From Desulfosporosinus orientis DSM 765 (lineage in GTDB: Bacteria > Bacillota > Desulfitobacteriia > Desulfitobacteriales > Desulfitobacteriaceae): a DNA stretch of 64,000 nt. The notes under the pieces are model-generated. The model saw only the letters and a program-made list of their open reading frames with translations, searched no databases and was not told the DNA's origin. This document shows, one piece after another, positions 32,682 to 41,529 of this stretch. The position numbers and the translations under genes were made by a program. The stretch covers positions 856,001 to 920,000 of the forward strand of contig NC_016584.1 in the NCBI RefSeq assembly GCF_000235605.1. Reading direction: 5' to 3'. How positions within the stretch are numbered: position 1 is the first letter of the stretch; the number at the start of each line of letters is the position of its first letter.

Positions 32682-35055
32682 TAAAGTAGCGGTAATAGGG
32701 TCAGGCGTAATGGGGAGTACCATTGCTGCACATCTGGCCAACGCCGGAATTCCGAGTCTGTTGCTGGATATTGTCCCTTCCAAGCTATCCGCTAAAGAAG
32801 AAGCAGCCGGATTAACCCTCGAGGACCGAAAGGTTCGGAATAGTATTGCAGAACAAAATAAGGCCAAAATGTTGAAAATGAATCCTGCCCCATTTTTAGT
32901 CCCTGAATTTGCGGAGCGAATTGAGGTAGGAAACATTAGTGATGATTTAGGACGCTTAAGCGAAGTCGATTGGGTGATTGAGGTTGTTGTAGAACGACTC
33001 GATGTCAAGATCGATCTCTTTAAAAAGGTAGCTGCTATTGTCCGCCCAGGTACGATAGTAACTTCTAATACCTCTGGGATCTCACTAAAAGCTATGGTGG
33101 AAGGGCTTCCGGAAAGTTTTACAAAGTATTTCCTGGGTACGCACTTTTTTAATCCCCCACGCTACATGAAACTCTTAGAAATTATCCCTGGACCTACTAC
33201 TGACCCAGAGGTCATGAAATTTATATGCGAATTTGGTGATCGGGCCTTGGGCAAAGGGGTTGTCATGGCTAAAGACACTCCTAATTTTATTGCGAATCGG
33301 ATTGGAGCCATCGGCTCTCCTGTTTTGCTTAAGGAAATGCTTCGTTTGGGGTTAACCGTTGATGAAGTGGATGCCTTAACGGGACCTGTCATGGGACGTC
33401 CAAAGACTGCTTCATTCAAATTGATCGATCTCGTTGGCTTGGATATCTTTGTCCACTCAAACAATAATGTGGCCAATGGAGTACCAGAGGAAAAAGATGA
33501 CTTTGTTTTGCCAGAGTTCATTAATACTATGATGAGTAATGGTTGGCTGGGAAACAAAGCAAAGCAAGGTTTTTATAAAAAGTCCAAAGGTCCTAAGGGT
33601 AAAGTAGTTGAAGTTTTAAATATAAATACGTTGACTTATGGTCCACAACAACCTGTAAATTTCCCTTGCTTGGAAAAGGCAAAAGCGGCAAAAGGCCTGC
33701 CTGAGAAACTTCGTATCTTAGTTAGCGGAGATGATAAAGGCTCAGAGTTTGCCTGGAATGTTTTAAAACCTACTCTTCTTTATGCTGCTAATTTAGTCAA
33801 AGATATCGCAGAAGATATTACCGGTATCGACGAAGGCATGCGTTGGGGCTACAATTGGGATCTGGGTCCCTTTGAACTATGGGATGCCCTTGGAGTCAAA
33901 GCTACAGCTGATCGTATAGTCAAAGAAGGCGGTAAATTGCCTGCGATCGTAGAGGAATTACTCGCTAAAGGATATGAAAGCTTCTATCAGACCGAGGCTG
34001 GAGAGATTTCTTTCTATGATGCTGGAGCTTATAAGCAAAAAGCAGTCAGCCCATACACGTTCTCGTTGAAGAAAGCTCATAAGACAGGCAAGGTAATAGT
34101 AAGCAATGCTGGTGCGAGCCTCGTTGACCTTGGCGATGGGGTAGCCTGTTTAGAGTTCACCTCTCCAAATAACTCCATCAATACGGATGTAGTTGACATG
34201 ATCTTTAAGTCCGTGGCTGAAGTGGAGAAGAATTACCAAGGTATGGTAATCGGCAACCAAGGGAAGAATTTCTGCGTTGGTGCTAACCTCGTAGCTATTC
34301 TCCAGGAAGCGGAGAAAGCAAACTGGACTGATCTGGATCAGGGTATTCGTGACTTACAAAATGCTACAATGGCCTTGAAATATGCTAAGAAACCTGTCGT
34401 AGCGGCTCCTTTCGGTATGACCCTCGGCGGTGGAGCTGAAGTTTGTCTACACTCTCATGCTATTCAAGCCTCGTCCGAACTCTATATGGGACTCGTTGAA
34501 GTCGGTGTTGGCTTAATCCCTGCCGGCGGTGGAACGAAGGAATTGGCTGTTCGGGCAATGGAAGGGGTTTTGCCGGGCGTACAAGTTACTCCAGACTACT
34601 TCTTTGCCAAACGCTTTGAAATGATTGCCATGGCCCAAGTTTCAAACAGTGCGGAAAAAGCTCGTCAACTTGGTTTCTTGAGAGACTATGATCGCTATAG
34701 CATGAACCCAGAGCATATCATTATGGATGCTAAGGCACGAGTTATTGACTTAGCTCGTAACTTCAGACCAAATTTACCATCAAAGGTGAAAATTGCTGGT
34801 CCTGGTGTCCGTGGCACTTTAGATTTGGCGATGTATGGAATGCTCGAAGGGCATTATATCTCAGAGTATGATCAGTATATTGGCAATAAACTGGCTTATG
34901 CAATAACCGGTGGGGACCGCCCGGCTGGAATGCTCGTCGATGAGCAATATCTCTTAGATCTTGAACGAGAAGTCTTTTTGAGCTTACTTGGAGAAGCGAA
35001 GACACTGGATCGCATCCGTCATATGCTCACAAAAGGCAAGCCATTACGTAATTAG
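32671..35055 (+). CDS. fadN: Bifunctional 3-hydroxyacyl-CoA dehydrogenase/enoyl-CoA hydratase (FadN type), copy 2
   Basis: A 794-residue paralogue of the 7625 protein. The dehydrogenase half has GSGVMG near residue 10 and GTHFFNPPRYMKLLE near 142; the hydratase half has FCVGANL, GGGAEVCLH and LVEVGVGLIPAGGG. All catalytic segments are intact, so this copy looks functional although the TetR gene before it is broken. The start is ATG at 32671 behind GAGAGGAGG, the same ribosome site as copy 1. FadA follows after 11 bases. Differences from copy 1 are spread evenly along the protein with no frameshift, which suggests continued selection. Confidence 0.96.
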   Translation: MQINKVAVIGSGVMGSTIAAHLANAGIPSLLLDIVPSKLSAKEEAAGLTLEDRKVRNSIAEQNKAKMLKMNPAPFLVPEFAERIEVGNISDDLGRLSEVDWVIEVVVERLDVKIDLFKKVAAIVRPGTIVTSNTSGISLKAMVEGLPESFTKYFLGTHFFNPPRYMKLLEIIPGPTTDPEVMKFICEFGDRALGKGVVMAKDTPNFIANRIGAIGSPVLLKEMLRLGLTVDEVDALTGPVMGRPKTASFKLIDLVGLDIFVHSNNNVANGVPEEKDDFVLPEFINTMMSNGWLGNKAKQGFYKKSKGPKGKVVEVLNINTLTYGPQQPVNFPCLEKAKAAKGLPEKLRILVSGDDKGSEFAWNVLKPTLLYAANLVKDIAEDITGIDEGMRWGYNWDLGPFELWDALGVKATADRIVKEGGKLPAIVEELLAKGYESFYQTEAGEISFYDAGAYKQKAVSPYTFSLKKAHKTGKVIVSNAGASLVDLGDGVACLEFTSPNNSINTDVVDMIFKSVAEVEKNYQGMVIGNQGKNFCVGANLVAILQEAEKANWTDLDQGIRDLQNATMALKYAKKPVVAAPFGMTLGGGAEVCLHSHAIQASSELYMGLVEVGVGLIPAGGGTKELAVRAMEGVLPGVQVTPDYFFAKRFEMIAMAQVSNSAEKARQLGFLRDYDRYSMNPEHIIMDAKARVIDLARNFRPNLPSKVKIAGPGVRGTLDLAMYGMLEGHYISEYDQYIGNKLAYAITGGDRPAGMLVDEQYLLDLEREVFLSLLGEAKTLDRIRHMLTKGKPLRN

Positions 35056-35066
35056 GGGGGAAAAGC

Positions 35067-36224
35067 ATGCAAGAAGCATACATTGTACAGGCTAAGCGGA
35101 CAGCCATTGGTAAATCGGGCAAAGGTAGCTTGGCTCAGGTTCGTCCGGATGATTTAGGTGCTTATGTAATACAGGATGTTCTTAGAAATGTTCCTTCTCT
35201 TAAAACGGAAGAGATTGAGGACTTCGTACTTGGTTGTTCTTTTCCAGAAGGAGAGCAAGGGATGAATATGGCCAGAATTATGGCTCTGCGCGCTGGCCTT
35301 CCGCTGGACGTTGCAGGTGTGACCATTAATCGCTTTTGCTCGTCAGGACTGCAGGCGATCTCTATGGCAGCAGATCGGATTCGCTTGGGTGAAGCAGATG
35401 TGATGCTCGCAGGCGGAGCAGAAAGCATGTCTATTGTCCCGATGGGTGGGAGTAAACCAGCACCGAATCCATTTATGCTGGCGAATGCTCCAGAAGTCTA
35501 TTTATCGATGGGCATTACCGCTGAGAATGTGGCAAAAAAATATGAAGTCACTCGTGATCAGCAAGATGCTTTCGCAGTACAAAGCCACCAGAAAGCTTAT
35601 GCTGCACAAAGCAGTGGACGTTTTGATGACGAGATTGTTCCAATTCCACTACCCACTTGGGGAAAACCGGGTGAAAAATGGTTCAAAACAGATGAGGGGA
35701 TTCGCCCGGAAACCACTATGGAATCGTTGGCTAAACTCCGGCCAGCCTTCTTGAATGGAGGCTCAGTCACGGCAGGGAACTCGTCCCAGACCAGTGATGG
35801 TGCAGCAATCACTCTTATGATGTCGGAATCAAAAATCAAGGAACTGGGCGTGAAACCAATAGCTGTTTGGCGTGGTTTTGCAGTTGCCGGTGTAGAACCC
35901 GAACTGATGGGCATTGGTCCGATTAAGGCCATCCCTAAAGTTTTGAAACAAGTCGGACTGAAACTTGAGGATATCGATATATTTGAGTTGAATGAAGCGT
36001 TTGCCTCTCAATCGCTGGCGATCATTAAGACGCTGGACATAAACCCGGCTAAAATCAATCCTAACGGTGGAGCAATTGCTTTTGGACACCCACTCGGCTG
36101 TACTGGGGCCAAGCTTACTGCAACCTTACTTTCTGAGTTGACAAAACAAAAGAAGAAATATGGCATGGTTACAATGTGCATCGGTGGCGGCATGGGAGCA
36201 GCTGGCGTGTACGAATTACTGTAG
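35067..36224 (+). CDS. fadA: 3-ketoacyl-CoA thiolase (FadA type), copy 2
   Basis: A 385-residue paralogue of the 10026 thiolase. C91 in [34 protein letters not shown] and [16 protein letters not shown] are intact. The start is ATG at 35067 behind GGGGGGAA. It ends the second fadN-fadA pair. What follows is a 258-base spacer and a broken CoA-transferase, in place of the intact CoA-transferase-alcohol dehydrogenase unit of block 1. Confidence 0.96.
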   Translation: MQEAYIVQAKRTAIGKSGKGSLAQVRPDDLGAYVIQDVLRNVPSLKTEEIEDFVLGCSFPEGEQGMNMARIMALRAGLPLDVAGVTINRFCSSGLQAISMAADRIRLGEADVMLAGGAESMSIVPMGGSKPAPNPFMLANAPEVYLSMGITAENVAKKYEVTRDQQDAFAVQSHQKAYAAQSSGRFDDEIVPIPLPTWGKPGEKWFKTDEGIRPETTMESLAKLRPAFLNGGSVTAGNSSQTSDGAAITLMMSESKIKELGVKPIAVWRGFAVAGVEPELMGIGPIKAIPKVLKQVGLKLEDIDIFELNEAFASQSLAIIKTLDINPAKINPNGGAIAFGHPLGCTGAKLTATLLSELTKQKKKYGMVTMCIGGGMGAAGVYELL

Positions 36225-36482
36225 AGTCATGAAAACAAGTGGTCTTTGCAAGTTACGTTCTGCAATGCCTATCGTCATTGTAAACTCAACAGACGTATTC
36301 GCTTAGCAAAGACCTCTTAGTTTCCTTATACTATCAGAAAGTATAAACTTGCATTATATACTTTCAGTGCATCTAAGGCGTCCGCCTTCGCCAAGGGTCT
36401 TTTCTCGCCACCCTTGGCTACAGGGACACTCGGCCGCCTTGCAAGAAGGCTAATATGTGCGAAGACTGTGTCTTCGGGCGCC
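36225..36482 (+). other. Spacer with a 9-bp dyad before the CoA-transferase remnant
   Basis: No gene is seen. GGTCTTTGC (36241-36249) and GCAAAGACC (36306-36314) could form a long-loop hairpin ending fadA transcription. GAAAGTATA (36337-36345) and TATACTTTC (36357-36365) form a separate dyad with an 11-base spacer; it resembles, but does not match, the TGTAT-N7-ATACA sites. Confidence 0.45.
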
Positions 36483-37177
36483 AGCTAAAAGATGGGGACT
36501 GGATACAACTGGGGATTGGTACGATGCCAAATGCCTTGGGGTAATTGATTGCTCAGTCTGATTTAAAAGATTTAGGAGTTTATACTAAGATGCACGCTGA
36601 CAGTTTTGTGGATAGGGTGGAAGCAGGGCGAATTTCTGGACGGAAAACCAAATTAATCTAGGTCGGATTGTGTATACTTTCGCTGGAGGAACTCAAAAAC
36701 TTTATGATTTTATTGACAACAATCCCCAGGTAGCGGGTTATCCTGTGGATTACACTAATGACCGGGTCATAGCTAGTAGTAACGACAATCTTGTCTCAAC
36801 CAATAATGCGCTCGAAATCGATCTTCTGGTCAAGTGTGTTCGGAGACGGTTGGTCCTCGTATGATCAGCGGAGTTGGTGGACAACTGGGATTCGTAGATG
36901 CAGCTTATAACTCAAAAGGCGGAAGAAGTTTATTTGTATGTCTTTAACATATACTGACCCGGAAGGAAAAATGCATTCCCGCATTAACCCCCTCTTAACA
37001 ACTGGAGCGGTTGTAACGGATACTCGGCCCACGGTTCAATATGTTGTGACAGAGTATGGGATGGTTAATCTCAAAGGGCAAACAACCTGGCAACGGGCGG
37101 AGAAATTAATCAGCCTTGCCCATCCCGATTTCAGAGAGGATTTAATCCGCGAAGCGCAAAAATTGAATATGGCGTAG
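36483..37177 (+). pseudogene. Broken CoA-transferase (C-terminal half)
   Basis: Matches the C-terminal half of the CoA-transferase at 11379 (its residues 210-446) but is not translatable as one frame. LKDGDWIQLGIGTMPNALG is followed by an in-frame TAA at the position of the Gln codon, then LIAQSDLKDLGVYTKM, where the catalytic Glu of HTEM is Lys. After a further stop the match changes frame near 36660 (AGGTQKLYDFIDNNPQVAGY), again near 36830-36950, and ends intact as [20 protein letters not shown]. The first half of the gene is missing. It is a decaying duplicate, now non-functional by several independent lesions. Confidence 0.9.
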
Positions 37178-37240
37178 AAAAAAAGAATTAAGAAGTAGAG
37201 AAAAGGCCTCAATGTGAATATCTATTCAAAAGTAAGATCT

Positions 37241-37279
37241 CCTTCAGATTAAAAAATCAAACCGTGAAGGTTTTTTTTT
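37241..37279 (+). terminator. Terminator-like hairpin after the CoA-transferase remnant
   Basis: CCTTCA (37241-37246) and TGAAGG (37265-37270) followed by nine T residues. The stem is short but the T-run is strong. Confidence 0.55.
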
Positions 37280-37321
37280 ATAACTATAATTTAGTTCTGC
37301 ATCTAGGATTCATTATATAGG

Positions 37322-37372
37322 TGTATACGATCCATACAGTGTAGAGATTCTGTTTTGTATCAATTCCATACA
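37322..37372 (+). promoter_or_regulatory. Paired TGTAT-N7-ATACA dyads upstream of acyl-CoA ligase 2
   Basis: Site A is TGTAT-ACGATCC-ATACA (37322-37338) and site B is TGTAT-CAATTCC-ATACA (37356-37372). Both have perfect half-sites; they are 34 bp apart and 60-115 bp upstream of the sigma-54 promoter at 37435. These two are the cleanest examples of the element in the window. Confidence 0.63.
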
Positions 37373-37434
37373 CTTAAGTCTATGTTTCAACCGACTGACT
37401 TGGTATTTAGAAGGGCCTAGAAATAATTATTGGA

Positions 37435-37450
37435 TGGCACAAAAATTGCA
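37435..37450 (+). promoter_or_regulatory. Sigma-54 promoter of acyl-CoA ligase 2
   Basis: TGGCAC-AAAAA-TTGCA, an exact match to the -24/-12 consensus with GG and GC 12 bases apart. It is 173 bases before the ligase start, so the leader is long. Confidence 0.9.
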
Positions 37451-37622
37451 TTAATCAATAAATGTTATCAGAATATTTAAAAAGAAATGCGGAGAATATT
37501 AAACTTTACCTGTAAAATCAAAATTATATGGGTAAGAAGGATAGGTAGTGGATATTGAGATTTTTTTTTGGTAAACATAGACAGAAAATTCTAAAAATAA
37601 TAAAAATATAAGGAGGAAAAGG

Positions 37623-39272
37623 ATGAATAATAAGAAAAAATTGTGGCTTAATAGTTACCCCCAAGGTATTAGGTATCATATTAATTATCCCTATAAATCG
37701 CTAGGTCAAATACTTGATGAGACAGTGGACAAAATGCCGGATGCACTGGCAATGATTTTTAGCGACCAACGAGTTACCTACAGGCAATTTGGGGATCAGG
37801 TCAACCGCTTTGCAGGAGCTTTAGCGGATATCGGCATAGTAAAAGGAGATCGTGTGGGGCTGATGGGTCCGAATTGTCCACAATGGGAAATTGCTTTCTA
37901 TGCCTTGCTCAAATTAGGCGCAATTGTTGTGCAAACTAACCCCATGTATATAGAACGGGAAATTGCTTACCAAATGAACGATTCCGGTGCTACTACCATT
38001 ATTGTCTTAGAAATGTTGTATCCCAGGGTAAAGAATATTGTTGAGGAAACGTCCTTACAACGGGTGATTGTCTTTAACTTTTTGGCTCCAGTCCAGCCAT
38101 CAGAAGGCTTGTTCTCATATGATGAACTGATTAAGCATGATCCTGTTTATCCCAACGTAGCCATTAATCCCATCGATGACCTCGCTGTCTTACAGTACAC
38201 GGGTGGTACGACGGGAGTATCAAAAGGTGTTATGCTCACGCACTATAATTTGATCGCCAATACCCTTCAAGTTCTAGAATGGGACGCTAAAACCCAGTAT
38301 GGAAAAGAACGGATTCTCACGATTCTACCGATATTTCATGTCTATGGCATGACTGATTGCATGAATTATGCTGTGACTATTGCGGCAACACAGATAATTT
38401 TGCCGCGCTTTGACGTAGATCAAGTGCTGGAAACCATTCGTGTTCATAAGCCGACTTTTTTCCCTGGTGCACCAACGATGTTTATGGCAATTAATAGTCA
38501 TCCCCGTGTTGCAGAATATCGTGAGAGCTTAGTGGCGATCAGATCCTGTACGAGCGGTTCAGCACCGCTGCCCTTAGAGGTTGCTCAAAAATTTGCTAAG
38601 GTAACGCATGGTGAAGGAAATTTAGTCGAGGGGTATGGTTTGTCTGAAGGATCTCCTGTAACACATTGTAATCCGCTCGATCGTCCTTCGCTTAATGGTT
38701 CTATCGGTTTACCACTCCCGGATACTGATTACGTGATCATGGATTTGGAGACGGGTGACTGGGAAGTTCCCGTGGGGGAAATAGGGGAATTATGCATTCG
38801 AGGCCCTCAAGTGATGAAAGGGTATTGGGAAAAGCCCATAGAAACAGCTGAAACTTTGCGTAATGGCTGGTTGCATACGGGTGACATAGGCAGAATGGAC
38901 GAAGATGGATTCTGCTATATTATCGACCGCAAGAAGGATATCATCATCGCAGGTGGGTTTAATATCTATCCGCGTGATATTGAGGAAGTTCTGTATGAAC
39001 ATCCCAAGGTTAAAGAAGTCGTCGTAGCAGGGGTACCGGATCTCTATCGCGGAGAAACGGTAAAGGCTTATATCGTATTGCAGCCAAATACAGAAGCAAA
39101 TGAGAACGAATTCATCGTTTATTGCAAGACAAAAATGGCAGCATTTAAAGTTCCGCGTCACGTAGAGTTCAGGGATGAATTGCCTAGGACGATTGTCGGA
39201 AAAGTATTGCGCCGAAAGCTTGTAGAAGAGGAAAAAGCAAAAATTCAAACTGCTGCCACTACGGAGTCTTGA
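37623..39272 (+). CDS. Long-chain fatty-acid CoA ligase, copy 2
   Basis: A 549-residue paralogue of the 14167 ligase, intact. YTGGTTGVSKGVML near residue 196, HVYGMTDC, GYGLSEGSP, GWLHTGDIGRMDEDGFCYI and PRTIVGKVLRRKL carry the adenylation motifs and the catalytic Lys. It makes long-chain acyl-CoA in the cytoplasm. The start is ATG at 37623 behind AAGGAGGAAAAGG. It is driven by the best sigma-54 promoter in the window and closes block 2. Both blocks thus end in the same gene behind the same promoter type. Confidence 0.95.
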   Translation: MNNKKKLWLNSYPQGIRYHINYPYKSLGQILDETVDKMPDALAMIFSDQRVTYRQFGDQVNRFAGALADIGIVKGDRVGLMGPNCPQWEIAFYALLKLGAIVVQTNPMYIEREIAYQMNDSGATTIIVLEMLYPRVKNIVEETSLQRVIVFNFLAPVQPSEGLFSYDELIKHDPVYPNVAINPIDDLAVLQYTGGTTGVSKGVMLTHYNLIANTLQVLEWDAKTQYGKERILTILPIFHVYGMTDCMNYAVTIAATQIILPRFDVDQVLETIRVHKPTFFPGAPTMFMAINSHPRVAEYRESLVAIRSCTSGSAPLPLEVAQKFAKVTHGEGNLVEGYGLSEGSPVTHCNPLDRPSLNGSIGLPLPDTDYVIMDLETGDWEVPVGEIGELCIRGPQVMKGYWEKPIETAETLRNGWLHTGDIGRMDEDGFCYIIDRKKDIIIAGGFNIYPRDIEEVLYEHPKVKEVVVAGVPDLYRGETVKAYIVLQPNTEANENEFIVYCKTKMAAFKVPRHVEFRDELPRTIVGKVLRRKLVEEEKAKIQTAATTES

Positions 39273-39360
39273 GTTAGTAGATGACTATTGATGTTCAACT
39301 TTAGTTGAACGAGTTTCCTTTGCTCCTTTAAATGCAGCATGAGTTAAGAAATGTTTTGAA

Positions 39361-39390
39361 AAGTAAGGGGAAATTGCCCGCTCACACACG
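39361..39390 (+). repeat. Fragment of the interspersed repeat seen at 11234
   Basis: AAGGGG-AAATTGC-CCG-C-TCACACAC resembles AAGGGGCAAATTGCTCGTTCACACAC at 11238-11263. The second arm is not kept here. The surrounding gap (39273-39570) also holds a GTTCAAC-TTTA-GTTGAAC hairpin (39293-39310) after the ligase gene; otherwise nothing is seen. Confidence 0.45.
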
Positions 39391-39570
39391 TTTCCTTTCA
39401 CTGGCTCGTTGTATGCTGAAGGGATTGAGCCTTATTTTTTTGAAAACGATATCAAAAAATTCAATATATAATGTCGATTATTATTCTTTATCGAGAGTAA
39501 AGAGGGTTTCAATACAAGTGATTACCTGGATATTTCTATACCAAAAAAGAAATTAGAGGAGGTAGTCAGC

Positions 39571-41226
39571 ATGGACAGACAGAGATGCGGATATTGGCCC
39601 AGTGACTTGGCGCCTGAATTAAACTATAAAAGAGGTTTAAAGCCTCTCCATGAGTATTTGAGGGACAATGCCCGCCAAAATCCTGAGAAGGCGGCCATTA
39701 TATGGTATGGCCGGGAGATTAGTTACGGGGAATTAAATGATCTCAGTGACCGCTTTGCCACTGCCTTGTCGGACTTGGGAGTCCGGAAAGGTGAACCAGT
39801 CGTCCTGTTTCTGTCCAATAGCCCTCAGTACTTTATAGCCCATTATGGCATCCAAAAAATTGGAGCGGCGGTATGTCCATGCAGTCCCCTGTTTAAAGAA
39901 TGGGAATTGGAGTATCAATTAAATGACCTGGGAGCAAAAGTCATCGTGGCTTCGGACAGTTTGTACCCTATCATTGCCGAGGTGAAACCAAAAACAAAGC
40001 TGGAGCATATTGTACTCACTAACTATGGGGATTTTTTGCCCCCTGCCCCCGGAATTAAAGTACCCGAGGAAATTCTCGGCTCAAAACAGCTTATACAGGG
40101 TACCTATGATATGCTGTCCCTTATGAATGCCGTGGAAGGCCCCTTTTTAGGGCAGGAAGTTGAACTGGAGGATATTGCTCTGATCATCTATACCTCGGGA
40201 ACCACAGGTAAGCCCAAGGGTGCTATGCTTTCCTATAAGAGTGCTCTTTTTAAAGCTGCTGCTGTGGCTCAAAGCAGTTCTGTTTTAGAGAAGGATGTTT
40301 TGCTGACTGTAGTACCCCTCTATCATATTGCGGGAATGCTTCTGGGCTTGAATTGTCCGATTTATGCCAATGCTACAGTCGTTCTCCTGCAGCGCTTTGA
40401 TCCTGTCGCAGTTCTGGAAGGGATTGCGAATTACAGGTGTACTTGGTGGTATAGCATAGTTCCCATGAATCTGTCCGTCATGCAGGTACCCAATGCCGGG
40501 GAGTATGACCTATCCTCCCTGGAGACAACCAGAGCAACGAGTTTTGGAATTGCCTTGACTCCAGAGATTGGGAAGCAATGGACTGAGTTTACAAAGGGAT
40601 GTTCTCTATTTGAGGGGGCCTATGGGTTAAGTGAAACTCACACTGCGGATACCTTTATGCCCGCAGGTGCCGTTAAGTGGGGAACCCAGGGGATAGCGAA
40701 CTACGAAACCCGGATCCGTATCCTGGATACTGAAACAGGCCGGGAAAAAGAACCAGGGGAAATGGGCGAAATCGTTATTTCCAGTCCTGGGGTCTTTAAG
40801 GGATACTGGCAGAAACCCCTGGAGACAGAACAGACTTTGCGGGAGGGTTGGGTGTACACCGGGGATATGGGCAGGCTGGATAAGGACCATTATTTAATCT
40901 TTGACGGGCGGTTTAAGGAAATGATTAAGGTCAGCGGCTACAGTGTCTTTCCGGAAGAGGTGGAAAGCATGCTGATCCGGCACCAGGGAATCGCCCAGGC
41001 AGCGGTCTTAGGGGTTTCGGATGGGCAGAAAGGAGAGGTAGTAAAAGCCTTTGTCGTCCTCAAACCGGATCCTGACCCCTCCATCACAGCAGAGAATCTC
41101 ATTGCCTGGGCCAGAGAGAAGATGGCACATTATAAAGTGCCCCGTTATATAGAGTTCAGGGAGTCTCTGCCGGTAACAGGAGCGGGCAAGATCCTGCGGC
41201 GGCTTTTAAAGGAGGAATCCTCCTGA
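39571..41226 (+). CDS. Acyl-CoA ligase / AMP-dependent synthetase, third copy
   Basis: A 551-residue AMP-forming acyl-CoA ligase, clearly more distant from the other two. IYTSGTTGKPKGAML near residue 207, GAYGLSET near 350, GWVYTGDMGRLDKDHYLIFDGR near 425 and PVTGAGKILRRLL at the end carry the motifs. The fatty-acid-type linker (FDGRFKEMIKVSGYSVFPEEVE) is present. Substrate class cannot be fixed: medium-chain, aromatic or long-chain acids are possible. The start is ATG at 39571 behind AGAGGAGG. It stands alone after block 2. Only a poor -24/-12-like sequence (39402) was found upstream, so it may belong to another regulon. A terminator follows at 41297. Confidence 0.92.
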   Translation: MDRQRCGYWPSDLAPELNYKRGLKPLHEYLRDNARQNPEKAAIIWYGREISYGELNDLSDRFATALSDLGVRKGEPVVLFLSNSPQYFIAHYGIQKIGAAVCPCSPLFKEWELEYQLNDLGAKVIVASDSLYPIIAEVKPKTKLEHIVLTNYGDFLPPAPGIKVPEEILGSKQLIQGTYDMLSLMNAVEGPFLGQEVELEDIALIIYTSGTTGKPKGAMLSYKSALFKAAAVAQSSSVLEKDVLLTVVPLYHIAGMLLGLNCPIYANATVVLLQRFDPVAVLEGIANYRCTWWYSIVPMNLSVMQVPNAGEYDLSSLETTRATSFGIALTPEIGKQWTEFTKGCSLFEGAYGLSETHTADTFMPAGAVKWGTQGIANYETRIRILDTETGREKEPGEMGEIVISSPGVFKGYWQKPLETEQTLREGWVYTGDMGRLDKDHYLIFDGRFKEMIKVSGYSVFPEEVESMLIRHQGIAQAAVLGVSDGQKGEVVKAFVVLKPDPDPSITAENLIAWAREKMAHYKVPRYIEFRESLPVTGAGKILRRLLKEESS

Positions 41227-41529
41227 GTCTCCAGGCTGTAATAGCACTTGTTTCCTTAAATTGAATAGTACCTTAATAAGCCTGTAATAGGAACTTGAAG
41301 CTCTTCACTGATGCTGTTGCACCTTGAAGAGTTTCTTTATATTATCCGGAAAAATACCCCAAAAGCCACTCAGAAGAATCCAGAGACCCCAAAGTCAGGG
41401 CAGATTTGTCTACAGGAGTGAACCCATTGCATGGAGAGGTGGTAAAAACTATTGAGGAATTTGTCAAGAAACCAAGTTAATGGTAATCTTAGTTAGGACC
41501 TATGGAAAGTTCAAGGTGGAGGGCGGCAA
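41227..41529 (+). terminator. Gap with terminator (41297-41350)
   Basis: GAAGCTCTTCA (41297-41307) pairs with TGAAGAGTTTC (41335-41345) with one G-T pair, followed by TTTATATT. The rest of the gap shows no gene or clear promoter. The shift from acyl-CoA genes to housekeeping genes occurs here. Confidence 0.65.

Noticed and set aside
36337-36365. GAAAGTATA/TATACTTTC dyad as another activator site
   Set aside because: The half-sites and the 11-base spacer differ from TGTAT-N7-ATACA and no -24/-12 promoter follows.
39402-39417. TGGCTC-GTTGT-ATGC as a sigma-54 promoter for the third acyl-CoA ligase
   Set aside because: The GG/GC spacing is right but the -24 and -12 boxes each have mismatches and no dyads of the TGTAT-N7-ATACA type lie upstream.
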